Notes: generated by a model not told the origin, from the sequence alone. A stretch of 64,000 nucleotides of DNA from Exiguobacterium sp. s122 (GCF_018618475.1 NZ_JACSMD010000001.1:744001-808000); one strand, 5' to 3'. Positions 1 to 8,604 are shown, numbered from the stretch's first letter. Numbers and translations: made by a program.

Positions 1-2
1 AA

Positions 3-176
3 GAAGCTCGTGGGTATATCATTGAACCAGAGATTCATGATGTAACAGATGAATTTCATCATATCTTGAGACAACTAAAGATACCTTTTGTAATGGAAGG
101 TGAGATCATTTGTATATTTGGCTACGTTCGAGATACGGGCATCTTTGAACCGGAGGAAGATGAGACGAGTGTATGA
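3..176 (+). CDS. Hypothetical protein, C-terminal part only (gene starts before the window)
   Basis: An open frame enters from the left edge and gives 57 residues ending ...EPEEDETSV before TGA. It is acidic, with a hydrophobic stretch (PFVMEGEIICIFGYV). I do not recognise the family. The DNA here is clearly more A+T-rich than the rest of the window. Its stop codon overlaps a small downstream ORF, which suggests translational coupling. The function cannot be judged from this fragment. Confidence 0.5.
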   Translation, partial: EARGYIIEPEIHDVTDEFHHILRQLKIPFVMEGEIICIFGYVRDTGIFEPEEDETSV

Positions 177-252
177 AGACTTAGGTGGTGGAAGAGTCGA
201 AATCACAGAGCAGTTAACAAAGTCGGAAGTACTAGAACTTATAAGAAAATGA
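160..252 (+). CDS. Possible small protein of 30 residues overlapping the preceding gene
   Basis: ATG at 160 reads MRRVYEDLGGGRVEIT... and ends at TGA 250-252. It overlaps the previous ORF by 17 nt in another frame. A GGAGG lies at 152-156, but only 3 nt before this ATG; an in-frame GTG at 169 is the alternative start. No family is recognised. It could be a coupled small gene or chance. 78 nt of A+T-rich DNA separate it from hen1, where I see no clear terminator. Confidence 0.3.
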   Translation: MRRVYEDLGGGRVEITEQLTKSEVLELIRK

Positions 253-330
253 CGAGCACGTTCGAATTCAAAAATATGGTATATTTAAATAAAATTGAGC
301 GAATAAGTTCGAAGAAAGTCAGGTGACACT

Positions 331-1677
331 GTGCAACTTTCCATTCAAGCCAAAGGCAAACACGTAGACGTATTATCCTATTTACTCGCAAAAAATCCAA
401 ATAACTTATATGAACGCAATGAAAACGGTCATCTTGTCCGTATGTTCTTTAATCGCTTTGAGGCTGAGCATGTGGACGTCACATTTTTTGTGACGCCTGA
501 CCCCATTGAGCTTTCCCGTAATAATGCTGGGCAATATGACATCACTTCGTACATAAATGACCGAGAGTTCGCCGTGAGTAGTATTTTTTGTTCGTTACTA
601 CGAACTGCCCTTGGTACGGCACTAAACGGGAAACCGAAACCGGAATATACAGAATGGGTAGATCATCCATTTTCAATGGATCTTTCTGTCGGTCCGATTG
701 CAAGTGCGTTAAGTGATGAGGCGATTCGTGAGTTGTTCGAACCGCTAGGCTATCAAGTCGATTTCATCTATAGCGAATCAGGCTACGAGTTAGACAAAAC
801 AAAAAGACGGTCCGCCCGGATGCTACGACTTTCAGGGTTGACGACGCTTCAAGCCGCGTTGCGACAACTTTATGTGTTGATTCCTGTCATGGACAACTAT
901 AAGCATTATTATATCGACGAAAAAGAAGTTGAAAAACTGAAGCGCTACGGGGAAGGGTGGTTGGATGATCATCCACAACGTTCGTTCATTTTAAAACAAG
1001 CCTTGCGCTTTAAAGAAGTGTATCGCCTTGTTGAGGAAGAAACGACGACACAAGCACCAAAAGTCGATCGTCAGCGGTTGAACGATATGCGCTATGAGAC
1101 AATCATTGAAAAAGTCCGTTCCTTGACCGAGCGGCGCATCGTGGTTGATATGGGCGCTGGGGAAGGGAAACTTGCGAGCCGACTCGGATTCGTTCCAGGA
1201 ATCGATACCATTTATGCCGTTGAACCGTCTGAGCGGGAACGTCTCAAAGCTTTAAAACGTTATGAGAAAAATGCCGAAGATCCGAGCTTCAATCCGCCAC
1301 TCTCGATGTTTGGTTCGCTCTTTTATGTCGATGATCAGTTACGTGGCGCAGATGTGATGATTCTTTGTGAGGTCATCGAACATATCGATGAAAATCGAAT
1401 TCCTAAGATGATGACGACACTATTGAATCTTTATCGACCGAAGACTCTTTTCGTGACGACACCAAATCGTGAGTATAACGAGGTGTATGGGCTCGACTCG
1501 TCGTATCGTCATCCGGATCATCGCTTCGAATGGACAAGATCTGAGTTTATATCTTTTTGTGAGACGCAGGCCGAACGGTTCGGCTACACATGTACATTCA
1601 GTGGGATTGGGGACAGCCATCCGACATTCGGAGAGCCAACGCAACTCGCCGAATTTACGAGAAAGCAGGTGTTGTAA
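331..1677 (+). CDS. hen1: Hen1, 3'-terminal RNA ribose 2'-O-methyltransferase
   Basis: Bacterial Hen1 methylates the 2'-OH at the 3' end of cleaved RNA before ligation, so that the repaired junction resists re-cleavage; it is the partner of Pnkp. The protein has 448 residues, close to the Clostridium thermocellum protein. The N-terminal half (about 1-240) is the bacteria-specific Hen1 N-terminal domain. The C-terminal half is a SAM methyltransferase with motif I VVDMGAGEGK (271-280). The metal-ligand cluster typical of Hen1 is intact: E347, E350 and H351 in EVIEH, and H397 in PDHRFEW. The start is GTG at 331, with AGGTGA at 321-326. The stop overlaps the pnkp start (TAATG), so the two are co-translated. 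Substrate-RNA specificity cannot be read from sequence. Confidence 0.95.
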   Translation: MQLSIQAKGKHVDVLSYLLAKNPNNLYERNENGHLVRMFFNRFEAEHVDVTFFVTPDPIELSRNNAGQYDITSYINDREFAVSSIFCSLLRTALGTALNGKPKPEYTEWVDHPFSMDLSVGPIASALSDEAIRELFEPLGYQVDFIYSESGYELDKTKRRSARMLRLSGLTTLQAALRQLYVLIPVMDNYKHYYIDEKEVEKLKRYGEGWLDDHPQRSFILKQALRFKEVYRLVEEETTTQAPKVDRQRLNDMRYETIIEKVRSLTERRIVVDMGAGEGKLASRLGFVPGIDTIYAVEPSERERLKALKRYEKNAEDPSFNPPLSMFGSLFYVDDQLRGADVMILCEVIEHIDENRIPKMMTTLLNLYRPKTLFVTTPNREYNEVYGLDSSYRHPDHRFEWTRSEFISFCETQAERFGYTCTFSGIGDSHPTFGEPTQLAEFTRKQVL

Positions 1678-4271
1678 TGCACATTCAACTCCCTTATGCA
1701 GGAATTGTCTTATTGATTGGCCCATCCAATAGTGGAAAGTCGACATGGCTCAATCAATTAATTGAAAATGAAATCATTCGTCCGAGCGAAGTCGTTAGTT
1801 CTGATGATTATCGCAAGCTCGTAGGAGATGTCGAACATATCGATTGGAAAGGTCATCCCCCGGACGAAGCCGATTCGCTCTTTGAGACGTACCAAGATAT
1901 CTCGACAGAGGCGTTCGCTCTTATGACCTCGCTCATCGAAGCGAGAGCGCGGCTAAATAAATTAACAATTATCGATGCGACACATCTGTATGCGTCAGAT
2001 CGAAAAAAACATATTGAACTGGCCCATCGCCTCCATCAGCCGGTCTATGCGCTCGTTTTGGATATCGCGCAACCAATTTTGTTGGAGCGAGATCGATTGC
2101 GCGACTTTCCTCGTGGGGGACGACGCGTCAAACAACAAGTCCAAGTGTTCAATCGTGAAAAAAGGACCATCAAGCGGGAAGGATTCGATCAAGTTCACGT
2201 CATTTCAGACGTCAGTCAAGTGAACGTCGAGCGTGAAAATATGAATCCGCTACATCTATCTTCGGAGCGCGGAATCGATGTGATAGGGGACATTCACGGA
2301 TGTTTCGATGAATTTCTTGAGCTGTTGGAACGATTAGGTTATTGCCCAAATGACGAGGGGTTATACGTGCATCCAGAGGGACGAATTTTCTTATCTCTCG
2401 GTGATGTTATGAGCCGTGGACCAAAGTCACTTGAGACGATCGAGTTCTTCATTCGTCATGTCGAAGCTGGCATCGCACACATGATTGATAGCAATCACGG
2501 CTGGAAAGTGTTGCGTTGGCTCGAAGGGCGAAACGTGACGATGAAGCATGGAGATGAGCTGTTTGTCGAGGAACTTCAAATGTATGAGAAGCAGAAGGGT
2601 TCTGACGCGACGGAAGCATTAAAATCTTCAATGAAACGGTTGTTAAAGCATGCTCCCTCGCACTATGTTTTGACAAAACAGGCTATTCCGACAGCGGTCT
2701 GTGTGCATGCGGGAATCCGGGACGAGTTCATCGGGAAGACTTCACGGGACATTAGTGATTTTTGTCGATATGGCGACAATGAAGGATTTGATGAGGCGGG
2801 TAAGCCGATCCGAAAAGATTGGACGGTGCAACACAAATCGAAGACGTTAATCATTTGGGGCCATGACCCACGACCGCGACCGCTACGCCTCAATCACACC
2901 ATTAATATTGACCAAGGGGTTGTCTTCGGAGGACAGTTAACGGCGTTTCGTTATCCGGAACAAACAATTGTTCAAGTCGAGGCGAAGCAAGACTACGCGC
3001 AAGTGGACGACAACCCGCTCGTGACGCTAGAAGCGAAACGATTAGACCCGCCAAATATCGGGAAGCTTATGAATGGTTATACGGTTGACACGGAAGCGTT
3101 CGGTGAGATTCATGTATCGAAAGAAACGGCACTCCCATCGATTGATCTCGTCTCACATTATACGGTCCCCCTTGAAGAACTCGTCTACATTCCACCAACG
3201 ATGAGCCCGACACCAAAGCCGTCTGCAGAGGAAGACTATCTCGAGCACCCGAATGAAGCGATTGCCTATTATCGAGAACATGGCATCACACGATTAATCG
3301 CGGAAAAGAAACATATGGGGAGTCGCGCCATTCTTCTACTATTTAAAAATGAGGATGCTGCAGAGAAGGCGATTGGTCGTCGAACGAAAGGAATCATTTA
3401 TACTCGTTCTGGTAGAAAGTTTTTTGAACGTGAACAAGAAAACGAGATCGTCTCGCGACTTCATCAATCGTTAACAACACATGACTACTTCACGACGTAT
3501 CAGACCGACTTTGTTTTACTCGATGCTGAAATTTTGCCTTGGAACTTGAAAGCACGAGAGTTAATTCGGAATCAGTACGCCCATGTGGCGGAACAGGCGT
3601 TACTTGATCGGAAGCAATTGCAACAAACGCTTGAATCCGCTGTCGACCATGTGGAGGGTATTCAGGACTGGTTCACTGAAGTCAATCAAAAACTGAAACA
3701 AGCGGAGACGTTCAAGCAGGCGTTCCAAACGTATTGTTGGGATGTTGAAGAAATTGATTCGATTCAAATTGCACCGTTTCATGTCTTAGCCCATAGCGAA
3801 GAAACCTTTTTCAATCAGTCACATGAATGGCATATGAGTATGAATCAAAAGTTAGCGGAGATGGATGACTTATTTCTAGCAACCGATTATAAAATAATTG
3901 AAGATACAGATAGCGCAAACGATGTAATCGAGTGGTGGAAAATGATGACGGAAGACGGTCATGAAGGAATCGTCATCAAGCCGGAGCGGTTCATGACGAA
4001 GGTAGACGGGAAACTGATTCAGCCAGCAATCAAAGTCCGTGGACGGAAGTATTTATCCATCATCTATGGGATGGATTACTTAGAGCCTGACAACTTGAAA
4101 CGTTTGAAGAAACGAAACGTCTCAAAAAAGCAAAAGCTGGCATTACGTGAATTTGCGCTCGGAATGGAAGGCATCAAACGTTTTGTTCATCGTGAATCGC
4201 TTGAACGTTATCATGAATGTGTGTTGGCCACATTGGCGATGGAAGCTGAACCGGTAGATCCACGCCTGTAA
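1677..4271 (+). CDS. pnkp: Pnkp, polynucleotide kinase-phosphatase-ligase for RNA repair
   Basis: This 864-residue three-domain enzyme heals and seals RNA breaks: it phosphorylates the 5'-OH, removes 2',3'-cyclic phosphate and joins the ends. The kinase domain carries the P-loop GPSNSGKST (15-23), then SSDDYR. The metallophosphatase domain has GDIHG (D205, H207), GDVMSRG (D243, R247) and SNHG. The ligase domain has the nucleotidyl lysine in KHMGSR (K545), and further on EGIVIKP and IKVRGRKYL. One oddity is that the family signature GDxxDRG reads GDxxSRG here (S246). The start is ATG at 1677, overlapping the hen1 stop, with AGGTG at 1667-1671. An in-frame upstream GTG/ATG lies inside hen1 and has no suitable ribosome site. 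Ligase activity in this family needs Hen1 as partner, which matches the coupling. Confidence 0.95.
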   Translation: MHIQLPYAGIVLLIGPSNSGKSTWLNQLIENEIIRPSEVVSSDDYRKLVGDVEHIDWKGHPPDEADSLFETYQDISTEAFALMTSLIEARARLNKLTIIDATHLYASDRKKHIELAHRLHQPVYALVLDIAQPILLERDRLRDFPRGGRRVKQQVQVFNREKRTIKREGFDQVHVISDVSQVNVERENMNPLHLSSERGIDVIGDIHGCFDEFLELLERLGYCPNDEGLYVHPEGRIFLSLGDVMSRGPKSLETIEFFIRHVEAGIAHMIDSNHGWKVLRWLEGRNVTMKHGDELFVEELQMYEKQKGSDATEALKSSMKRLLKHAPSHYVLTKQAIPTAVCVHAGIRDEFIGKTSRDISDFCRYGDNEGFDEAGKPIRKDWTVQHKSKTLIIWGHDPRPRPLRLNHTINIDQGVVFGGQLTAFRYPEQTIVQVEAKQDYAQVDDNPLVTLEAKRLDPPNIGKLMNGYTVDTEAFGEIHVSKETALPSIDLVSHYTVPLEELVYIPPTMSPTPKPSAEEDYLEHPNEAIAYYREHGITRLIAEKKHMGSRAILLLFKNEDAAEKAIGRRTKGIIYTRSGRKFFEREQENEIVSRLHQSLTTHDYFTTYQTDFVLLDAEILPWNLKARELIRNQYAHVAEQALLDRKQLQQTLESAVDHVEGIQDWFTEVNQKLKQAETFKQAFQTYCWDVEEIDSIQIAPFHVLAHSEETFFNQSHEWHMSMNQKLAEMDDLFLATDYKIIEDTDSANDVIEWWKMMTEDGHEGIVIKPERFMTKVDGKLIQPAIKVRGRKYLSIIYGMDYLEPDNLKRLKKRNVSKKQKLALREFALGMEGIKRFVHRESLERYHECVLATLAMEAEPVDPRL

Positions 4272-4291
4272 CGATAGAGGAGGGTTTATAT

Positions 4292-5248
4292 ATGGAAACG
4301 ATTGATCCAAAAGACATCACCCGCATCGCCGTCGTCGGCGCTGGCTGGGTCGGTATTAGTTTCGCTTACCAACTGTCTACGGCAGCACTCTGTGAGGAAC
4401 TCGTCTTAATCGACTCCAATCACGCCAAGGCCGAAGGGGAGGCGATGGACCTGAACCACGGCATCTCGTTCGCCCCGAGCCCGGTCCGGATTTGGGCAGG
4501 GGACTATTCAGACTGTCGGGATGCAGACATCGTCGTGATCACGGCCGGTGCCGCTCAGAAGCTCGGACAGACGCAGATGGATCTCGCGGAACAAAACGCG
4601 ACGGTCGTCCGAGACGTCACAAATCACGTCATGGCGAGTGGATTTGATGGTATTCTCGTCGTCGCGACGAACCCGGTAAACGTCATGGCGCACGTCGCCT
4701 GGAAAGCGTCCGGTTTACCGAAACGCCGGATCATCGGCTCAGGGACCGTCCTCGACACGGCGCGGCTTCGCTACAAGGTCGGCGAGTACTTCGACTTGTC
4801 CCCACGCAACTGCCACGTCTATTATATGGGCGAACACGGCGCCGGGGGCTTCGTCGCATGGGACAATGCACGGATTTATGGGAAGTCGATTGCCCAACTC
4901 TTAGCAGAGAATGACCAGTATAGCCAAGCGGACTTGGATGACATTTATCAACGCGTCCGCGACGCCGCCAACCAAATTATCGAATATAAGAGTGCGGCCT
5001 ATTATGCGATTGGGCTTGGTCTCCTTCGTATCGTTCGGGCCGTCGTCCGAAATGAGAATTCGGTTGTGACAATCGGAGCGCATCTTGACGGCGAATACGG
5101 GGCATCCGGACTCCACATCGGGGTACCGGCCCTGATTGACCGGACCGGGATTCGTCAAATCATCGAGATCGATTTGACGGAGGACGAGCAACAACAATTC
5201 AATGCTTCGGTGGGGCGAATTCAACGCGCCATCGCGAACGTGGAATAA
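4292..5248 (+). CDS. Divergent L-lactate dehydrogenase-like protein (2-hydroxyacid dehydrogenase family)
   Basis: A 318-residue member of the LDH/MDH family. The NAD fold is intact (GAGWVG at residues 16-21, acidic D41). The LDH-type Gln is present (Q89, position 102 in LDH numbering), as are the catalytic D155/R158 and H182 of GEHG. However, the mobile-loop arginine (R109 in LDH numbering) is Q95, and the substrate-pocket threonine (T246) is A236. The segment after GEHG is also unusual (AGGFVAW instead of DTE/DSxxPVWS). Normal lactate turnover is therefore doubtful, and another 2-keto acid or a regulatory role is possible. The gene lies 20 nt after pnkp with its own GAGGAGGG site and is more G+C-rich than hen1-pnkp. 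It ends at a strong terminator. Confidence 0.8.
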   Translation: METIDPKDITRIAVVGAGWVGISFAYQLSTAALCEELVLIDSNHAKAEGEAMDLNHGISFAPSPVRIWAGDYSDCRDADIVVITAGAAQKLGQTQMDLAEQNATVVRDVTNHVMASGFDGILVVATNPVNVMAHVAWKASGLPKRRIIGSGTVLDTARLRYKVGEYFDLSPRNCHVYYMGEHGAGGFVAWDNARIYGKSIAQLLAENDQYSQADLDDIYQRVRDAANQIIEYKSAAYYAIGLGLLRIVRAVVRNENSVVTIGAHLDGEYGASGLHIGVPALIDRTGIRQIIEIDLTEDEQQQFNASVGRIQRAIANVE

Positions 5249-5249
5249 G

Positions 5250-5282
5250 AAAGGCCCGATTGCTTGGCAATCGGGCCTTTTG
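5250..5282. terminator. Bidirectional intrinsic terminator
   Basis: A 12-bp stem AAGGCCCGATTG / CAATCGGGCCTT is followed by TTTTG. The A-rich left side lets it also serve the convergent agcS gene. Confidence 0.9.
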
Positions 5283-6665
5283 TTACGACGCTTTCTCTTC
5301 GGCGACGTCTTTTTTGTAATACTTCTCTGACGTAAAGAACTCGGTCGTCAGTCGCTTCACTTCACCGCTCAAGAGCAAGACGGCAATCATGTTCGGGATG
5401 AGGATCATTGCGAGCATCAAATCGAGGAAATTCCAAATCATTTGGGCACCCCCGATCGCACCGATGACGATGGAAGCGATGTAGACGATTTTCATAAAGA
5501 AGCCCGCCTTTAATCCGAATAAATACTCAGCTTGGCGTGAACCGTAAAAGATGATGACGATAATCGTCGACAAGACGAAGAAGATGAGTGAGATGGTGAC
5601 GAGTAGACTGCCTGTATACCCAAAGTATTCACGGAACGCGATTGTCGTCAACGCAGCCGGATCACTCATTGCTCCGTCACGTGTCCAGACACCTGATGAC
5701 AAGACAACGAAAGCTGTCGTACTACAAATGATGAGCGTATCAATGACGATTCCGATAACCGCCCAGAAACCTTGACGCACCGGATGATCGGTTTGCGCGG
5801 CCGCGTGGGCGATTGGCGCCGTACCAAGCCCGGCTTCGTTCGAATAAAGTCCGCGGGCAAAGCCCCAACGGATCGTCTCAGCGACAGCGGCACCAGCAAA
5901 ACCACCGAGCGCGGCCATCGGCTGGAACGCATACGAGAAGATGAGTCCGAGCACGTCTGGAATTTGCGTGATGTTCATCAAAACGATGACGAGTCCAGCA
6001 CCGACATACACGAGCGCCATGACGGGAACAACGATTTCCGTAACTTTTGCGATCCGTTTCAACCCACCAAATACGACGACACCGACAAGTGCGGCGACGA
6101 GGAGTCCTGTGATCAACGTGTTGCCGTTGAACGTCTCGCGCACGGCTGAACTGACGGCGTTGCCTTGTACCATGATGCTCGGGATGAGTTCAATCATGAG
6201 CGCGAAAGCGAACCAAGAGGCGAGCCATTTCATCTTCAAGCCTTTCGCCATGTAATAGACGGGTCCGCCGACGAACTCACCGGCCTCATTTTTCTCGCGA
6301 TAGCGGACAGCGAGGACGCTCTCGGAGAATTTGATGGCCATTCCGACGACGGCGATGACCCACATCCAAAAAATCGCACCCGGTCCCCCGAACATAATCG
6401 CTGCTGGTACACCGATGATGTTCGCGGCACCGACTGTTGAAGACAAGGCAGATGTCAAGGCTTGTCGTGGACTGATGTCACCTTCACCTTTTGGTTTTTT
6501 GAACACACTGCCGAACGTTTGCTTCACTATGTATAACGGGTATCGAAATTGGAAAAAACCTAATCTAATCGTGAGAAAGATACCGGACAAGACGAGAAGG
6601 GAGATGATCGGGACACCCCAAAGCCAATCTGAAAACTTCGTTACGCTATCAATCAATACATTCAC
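5283..6665 (-). CDS. Alanine/glycine:cation symporter (AGCS family)
   Basis: A 460-residue integral membrane protein that takes up small neutral amino acids with Na+ or H+. Family landmarks include GGPVYYMAKGL, and YSNEAGLGTAPIAHA around residues 275-290. About ten hydrophobic segments are visible. It resembles the AlsT group of Bacilli; the exact substrate cannot be told. The ATG is preceded by AGGAGTG. It is monocistronic, convergent with the LDH-like gene and divergent from acylphosphatase, with a 14-bp palindrome in the shared promoter region. Confidence 0.9.
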   Translation of the reverse strand: MNVLIDSVTKFSDWLWGVPIISLLVLSGIFLTIRLGFFQFRYPLYIVKQTFGSVFKKPKGEGDISPRQALTSALSSTVGAANIIGVPAAIMFGGPGAIFWMWVIAVVGMAIKFSESVLAVRYREKNEAGEFVGGPVYYMAKGLKMKWLASWFAFALMIELIPSIMVQGNAVSSAVRETFNGNTLITGLLVAALVGVVVFGGLKRIAKVTEIVVPVMALVYVGAGLVIVLMNITQIPDVLGLIFSYAFQPMAALGGFAGAAVAETIRWGFARGLYSNEAGLGTAPIAHAAAQTDHPVRQGFWAVIGIVIDTLIICSTTAFVVLSSGVWTRDGAMSDPAALTTIAFREYFGYTGSLLVTISLIFFVLSTIIVIIFYGSRQAEYLFGLKAGFFMKIVYIASIVIGAIGGAQMIWNFLDLMLAMILIPNMIAVLLLSGEVKRLTTEFFTSEKYYKKDVAEEKAS

Positions 6666-6712
6666 CGAATCACTCCTATACCATTATTTTACTTATATAT
6701 TGTTTCCTATCT

Positions 6713-6726
6713 TTTAATCGATTAAA
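6713..6726. promoter_or_regulatory. Perfect 14-bp palindrome in the agcS/acyP divergent promoter region
   Basis: TTTAATCGATTAAA reads the same on both strands and sits in the 96-nt gap between two divergent starts. It is a candidate operator for an unknown dimeric regulator. Confidence 0.4.
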
Positions 6727-6761
6727 CCTGATTGATCAAATTTAGAGGAGGAGAAGTTTAT

Positions 6762-7034
6762 ATGGCGATTGCAAAACGACTGATTGTATCTGGCCACGTC
6801 CAAGGAGTTGGGTTCCGTTACTTTACCCAATCGACCGCGCTCGCATATAAAGTGAAAGGATGGGTTCGCAACTTGAGTGACGGAACAGTTGAGATTCATG
6901 CCGAGGCGGAGGAGGAACAGTTCGACTCGTTTAAACAGGCGTTACGAGACGGGAATCGTTTCGTCGGGGTCGAACGAATCGAGGAAACAGATATAGCTGA
7001 AGAAGGGCATCGAAAATTCGATATCCGTTATTGA
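6762..7034 (+). CDS. acyP: Acylphosphatase
   Basis: A 90-residue cytosolic enzyme that hydrolyses acyl phosphates. It has the family signature GHVQGVGFRYF with catalytic R19, and VRNLSDG with catalytic N37. The chosen start is ATG 6762, preceded by AGAGGAGGAG at 6744-6753; an upstream in-frame start would place the ribosome site inside the coding region. The length is standard for the family. Confidence 0.95.
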   Translation: MAIAKRLIVSGHVQGVGFRYFTQSTALAYKVKGWVRNLSDGTVEIHAEAEEEQFDSFKQALRDGNRFVGVERIEETDIAEEGHRKFDIRY

Positions 7035-7080
7035 CCAATTGTTCAACAAATTCCAATATAACGGCTTGACAACTGGGCTT

Positions 7081-7107
7081 GCTCTCTCAAACGAGGGAGC
7101 TTTTTGT
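7081..7107 (+). terminator. Intrinsic terminator after acyP
   Basis: The stem GCTCTCTC / GAGGGAGC (one G-T pair) is followed by TTTTTG. Confidence 0.75.
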
Positions 7108-7157
7108 GATGAAAAATCCACTTTTCCAAAAAATAAACATCTTTTTTGCAGATAGGG

Positions 7158-7185
7158 TGGTCAAAAAAAGTAAAGTGTGTATAAT
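7158..7185 (+). promoter_or_regulatory. SigA-type promoter of brnQ
   Basis: A perfect -10 TATAAT (7180-7185) sits 16 nt after TGGTCA, a 4/6 match to the -35 box. Transcription would start near 7192. Confidence 0.55.
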
Positions 7186-7203
7186 GAAATAGACCAAGCG
7201 CTT

Positions 7204-7218
7204 ATTTGTCAGAAAATT
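7204..7218. promoter_or_regulatory. CodY box in the brnQ leader
   Basis: ATTTGTCAGAAAATT matches the CodY consensus AATTTTCWGAAAATT at 13 of 15 positions. It lies just downstream of the predicted start site, a roadblock position. BrnQ transporters are classic CodY targets. Confidence 0.65.
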
Positions 7219-7277
7219 TAGTCATTTAGTACGATTAATCACACGGAAGGTATTACAATGTATGTGGAGGTAGTTGT

Positions 7278-8597
7278 ATGAAAAAATCGACATTATTCCC
7301 GTTAGCGTTTACGATTTTCGCGTTATTCTTCGGGGCCGGGAACTTACTGTTCCCACCGATGCTAGGGGCAATGGCGGGTGAGAACCTCATTCCGGCCATG
7401 ATTGGCTTCGTCATTACTGGCGTTGGTCTCCCACTCCTAGCACTCTTCGCGGTTGCGCGAGTCGGTGGAGGGTCTGATCAAATCGCTCGGTATATTCCGA
7501 AGCGACTAGCGCTCCTTTTGACGGGACTAATGTACGTGGCAATCGGACCGTTCTTCGGGATTCCACGGACGGCAGCCGTCACGTATGAGATGGGACTTGC
7601 GCCGTTCTTAAGTGCACCATCGACGCTCACGCTCGCTCTCAGCTCAACTGTCTTCTTCGGATTGACATTCTTCTTGACGCTCCGTGCTCAGAAGTTGATT
7701 GAAATCATCGGTCGCATCATCACGCCAATCTTGTTGTTCTTGCTTGCGGCGATTGGAATCACGAACCTCGTGGCTCCTCTCGGGACGCCGTCAGCTCCGG
7801 CAGCAGGCTACGAGACGTGGATTGGAGCGCTCGGTGAAGGATTCAAACAAGGGTATTTGACGATGGACGTCTTCGGCGCTCTCGTCTTCGGGGCCATCGT
7901 ACTCGTCACGCTTAAAGCGAACGGGATGTCTGATCAAAAAGAAGCGTCTTCGCTTCTTCGTACGTCAGGAATCCTTGCTGTCACGTGTTTGATGCTCGTC
8001 TATATCTCGCTCGGCTCAATCGGTGCGAATATGGCAGGCGTCACAGGGGCAACAGACGGTGCGACATTGCTTCAAACGTTTGCTGGCTCTTCATTCGGTC
8101 AAGTTGGAATGCTCGCTCTTGGAGCAGCCGTGTTCCTCGCTTGTTTGACGACAGCAGTTGGCCTGATCACAGAGTTCTCTCGTTTCATCAGCACGACGTT
8201 TAAGTCGCTTAAGTACTATCAAGTCGTGATCGCAACGACACTATTCGGCTACTTGATTTCTCTCGTCGGACTCAATACGTTGATTCAAATCGCCGTACCA
8301 CTTCTCATTCTTTTATATCCAGTTATGATTGCACTCGTCCTCGTCTCAATCACAGAACGACTTCAACGCAACCCTCATGTTGCGATGAAAGCGACGGTTT
8401 ATACGGCGCTCGTTCTCTCGCTCTTTGAGACGGTTCATAGCTTACAGCCAACAGTGGCTACGAATTGGATCACGAACTTGCCGATGGCGGATATCGGGCT
8501 CGCCTGGGCAGTTCCAACATTGATTGTGTATGTGATTACCTTGTTTCTTCCGAAACGACAGTCACGTGAACAACTCGTCCAATCACGAATCTCATAA
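7278..8597 (+). CDS. brnQ: Branched-chain amino acid transport system II carrier protein
   Basis: A 439-residue LIVCS-family symporter for leucine, isoleucine and valine. It opens with the family signature FPLAFTIFALFFGAGNLLFPP and has about twelve hydrophobic segments. The start ATG follows GTGGAGG. It is monocistronic, with its own promoter and terminator. A CodY-like box in the leader predicts repression when branched-chain amino acids and GTP are plentiful. Confidence 0.93.
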   Translation: MKKSTLFPLAFTIFALFFGAGNLLFPPMLGAMAGENLIPAMIGFVITGVGLPLLALFAVARVGGGSDQIARYIPKRLALLLTGLMYVAIGPFFGIPRTAAVTYEMGLAPFLSAPSTLTLALSSTVFFGLTFFLTLRAQKLIEIIGRIITPILLFLLAAIGITNLVAPLGTPSAPAAGYETWIGALGEGFKQGYLTMDVFGALVFGAIVLVTLKANGMSDQKEASSLLRTSGILAVTCLMLVYISLGSIGANMAGVTGATDGATLLQTFAGSSFGQVGMLALGAAVFLACLTTAVGLITEFSRFISTTFKSLKYYQVVIATTLFGYLISLVGLNTLIQIAVPLLILLYPVMIALVLVSITERLQRNPHVAMKATVYTALVLSLFETVHSLQPTVATNWITNLPMADIGLAWAVPTLIVYVITLFLPKRQSREQLVQSRIS

Positions 8598-8604
8598 TTG
8601 AGTC

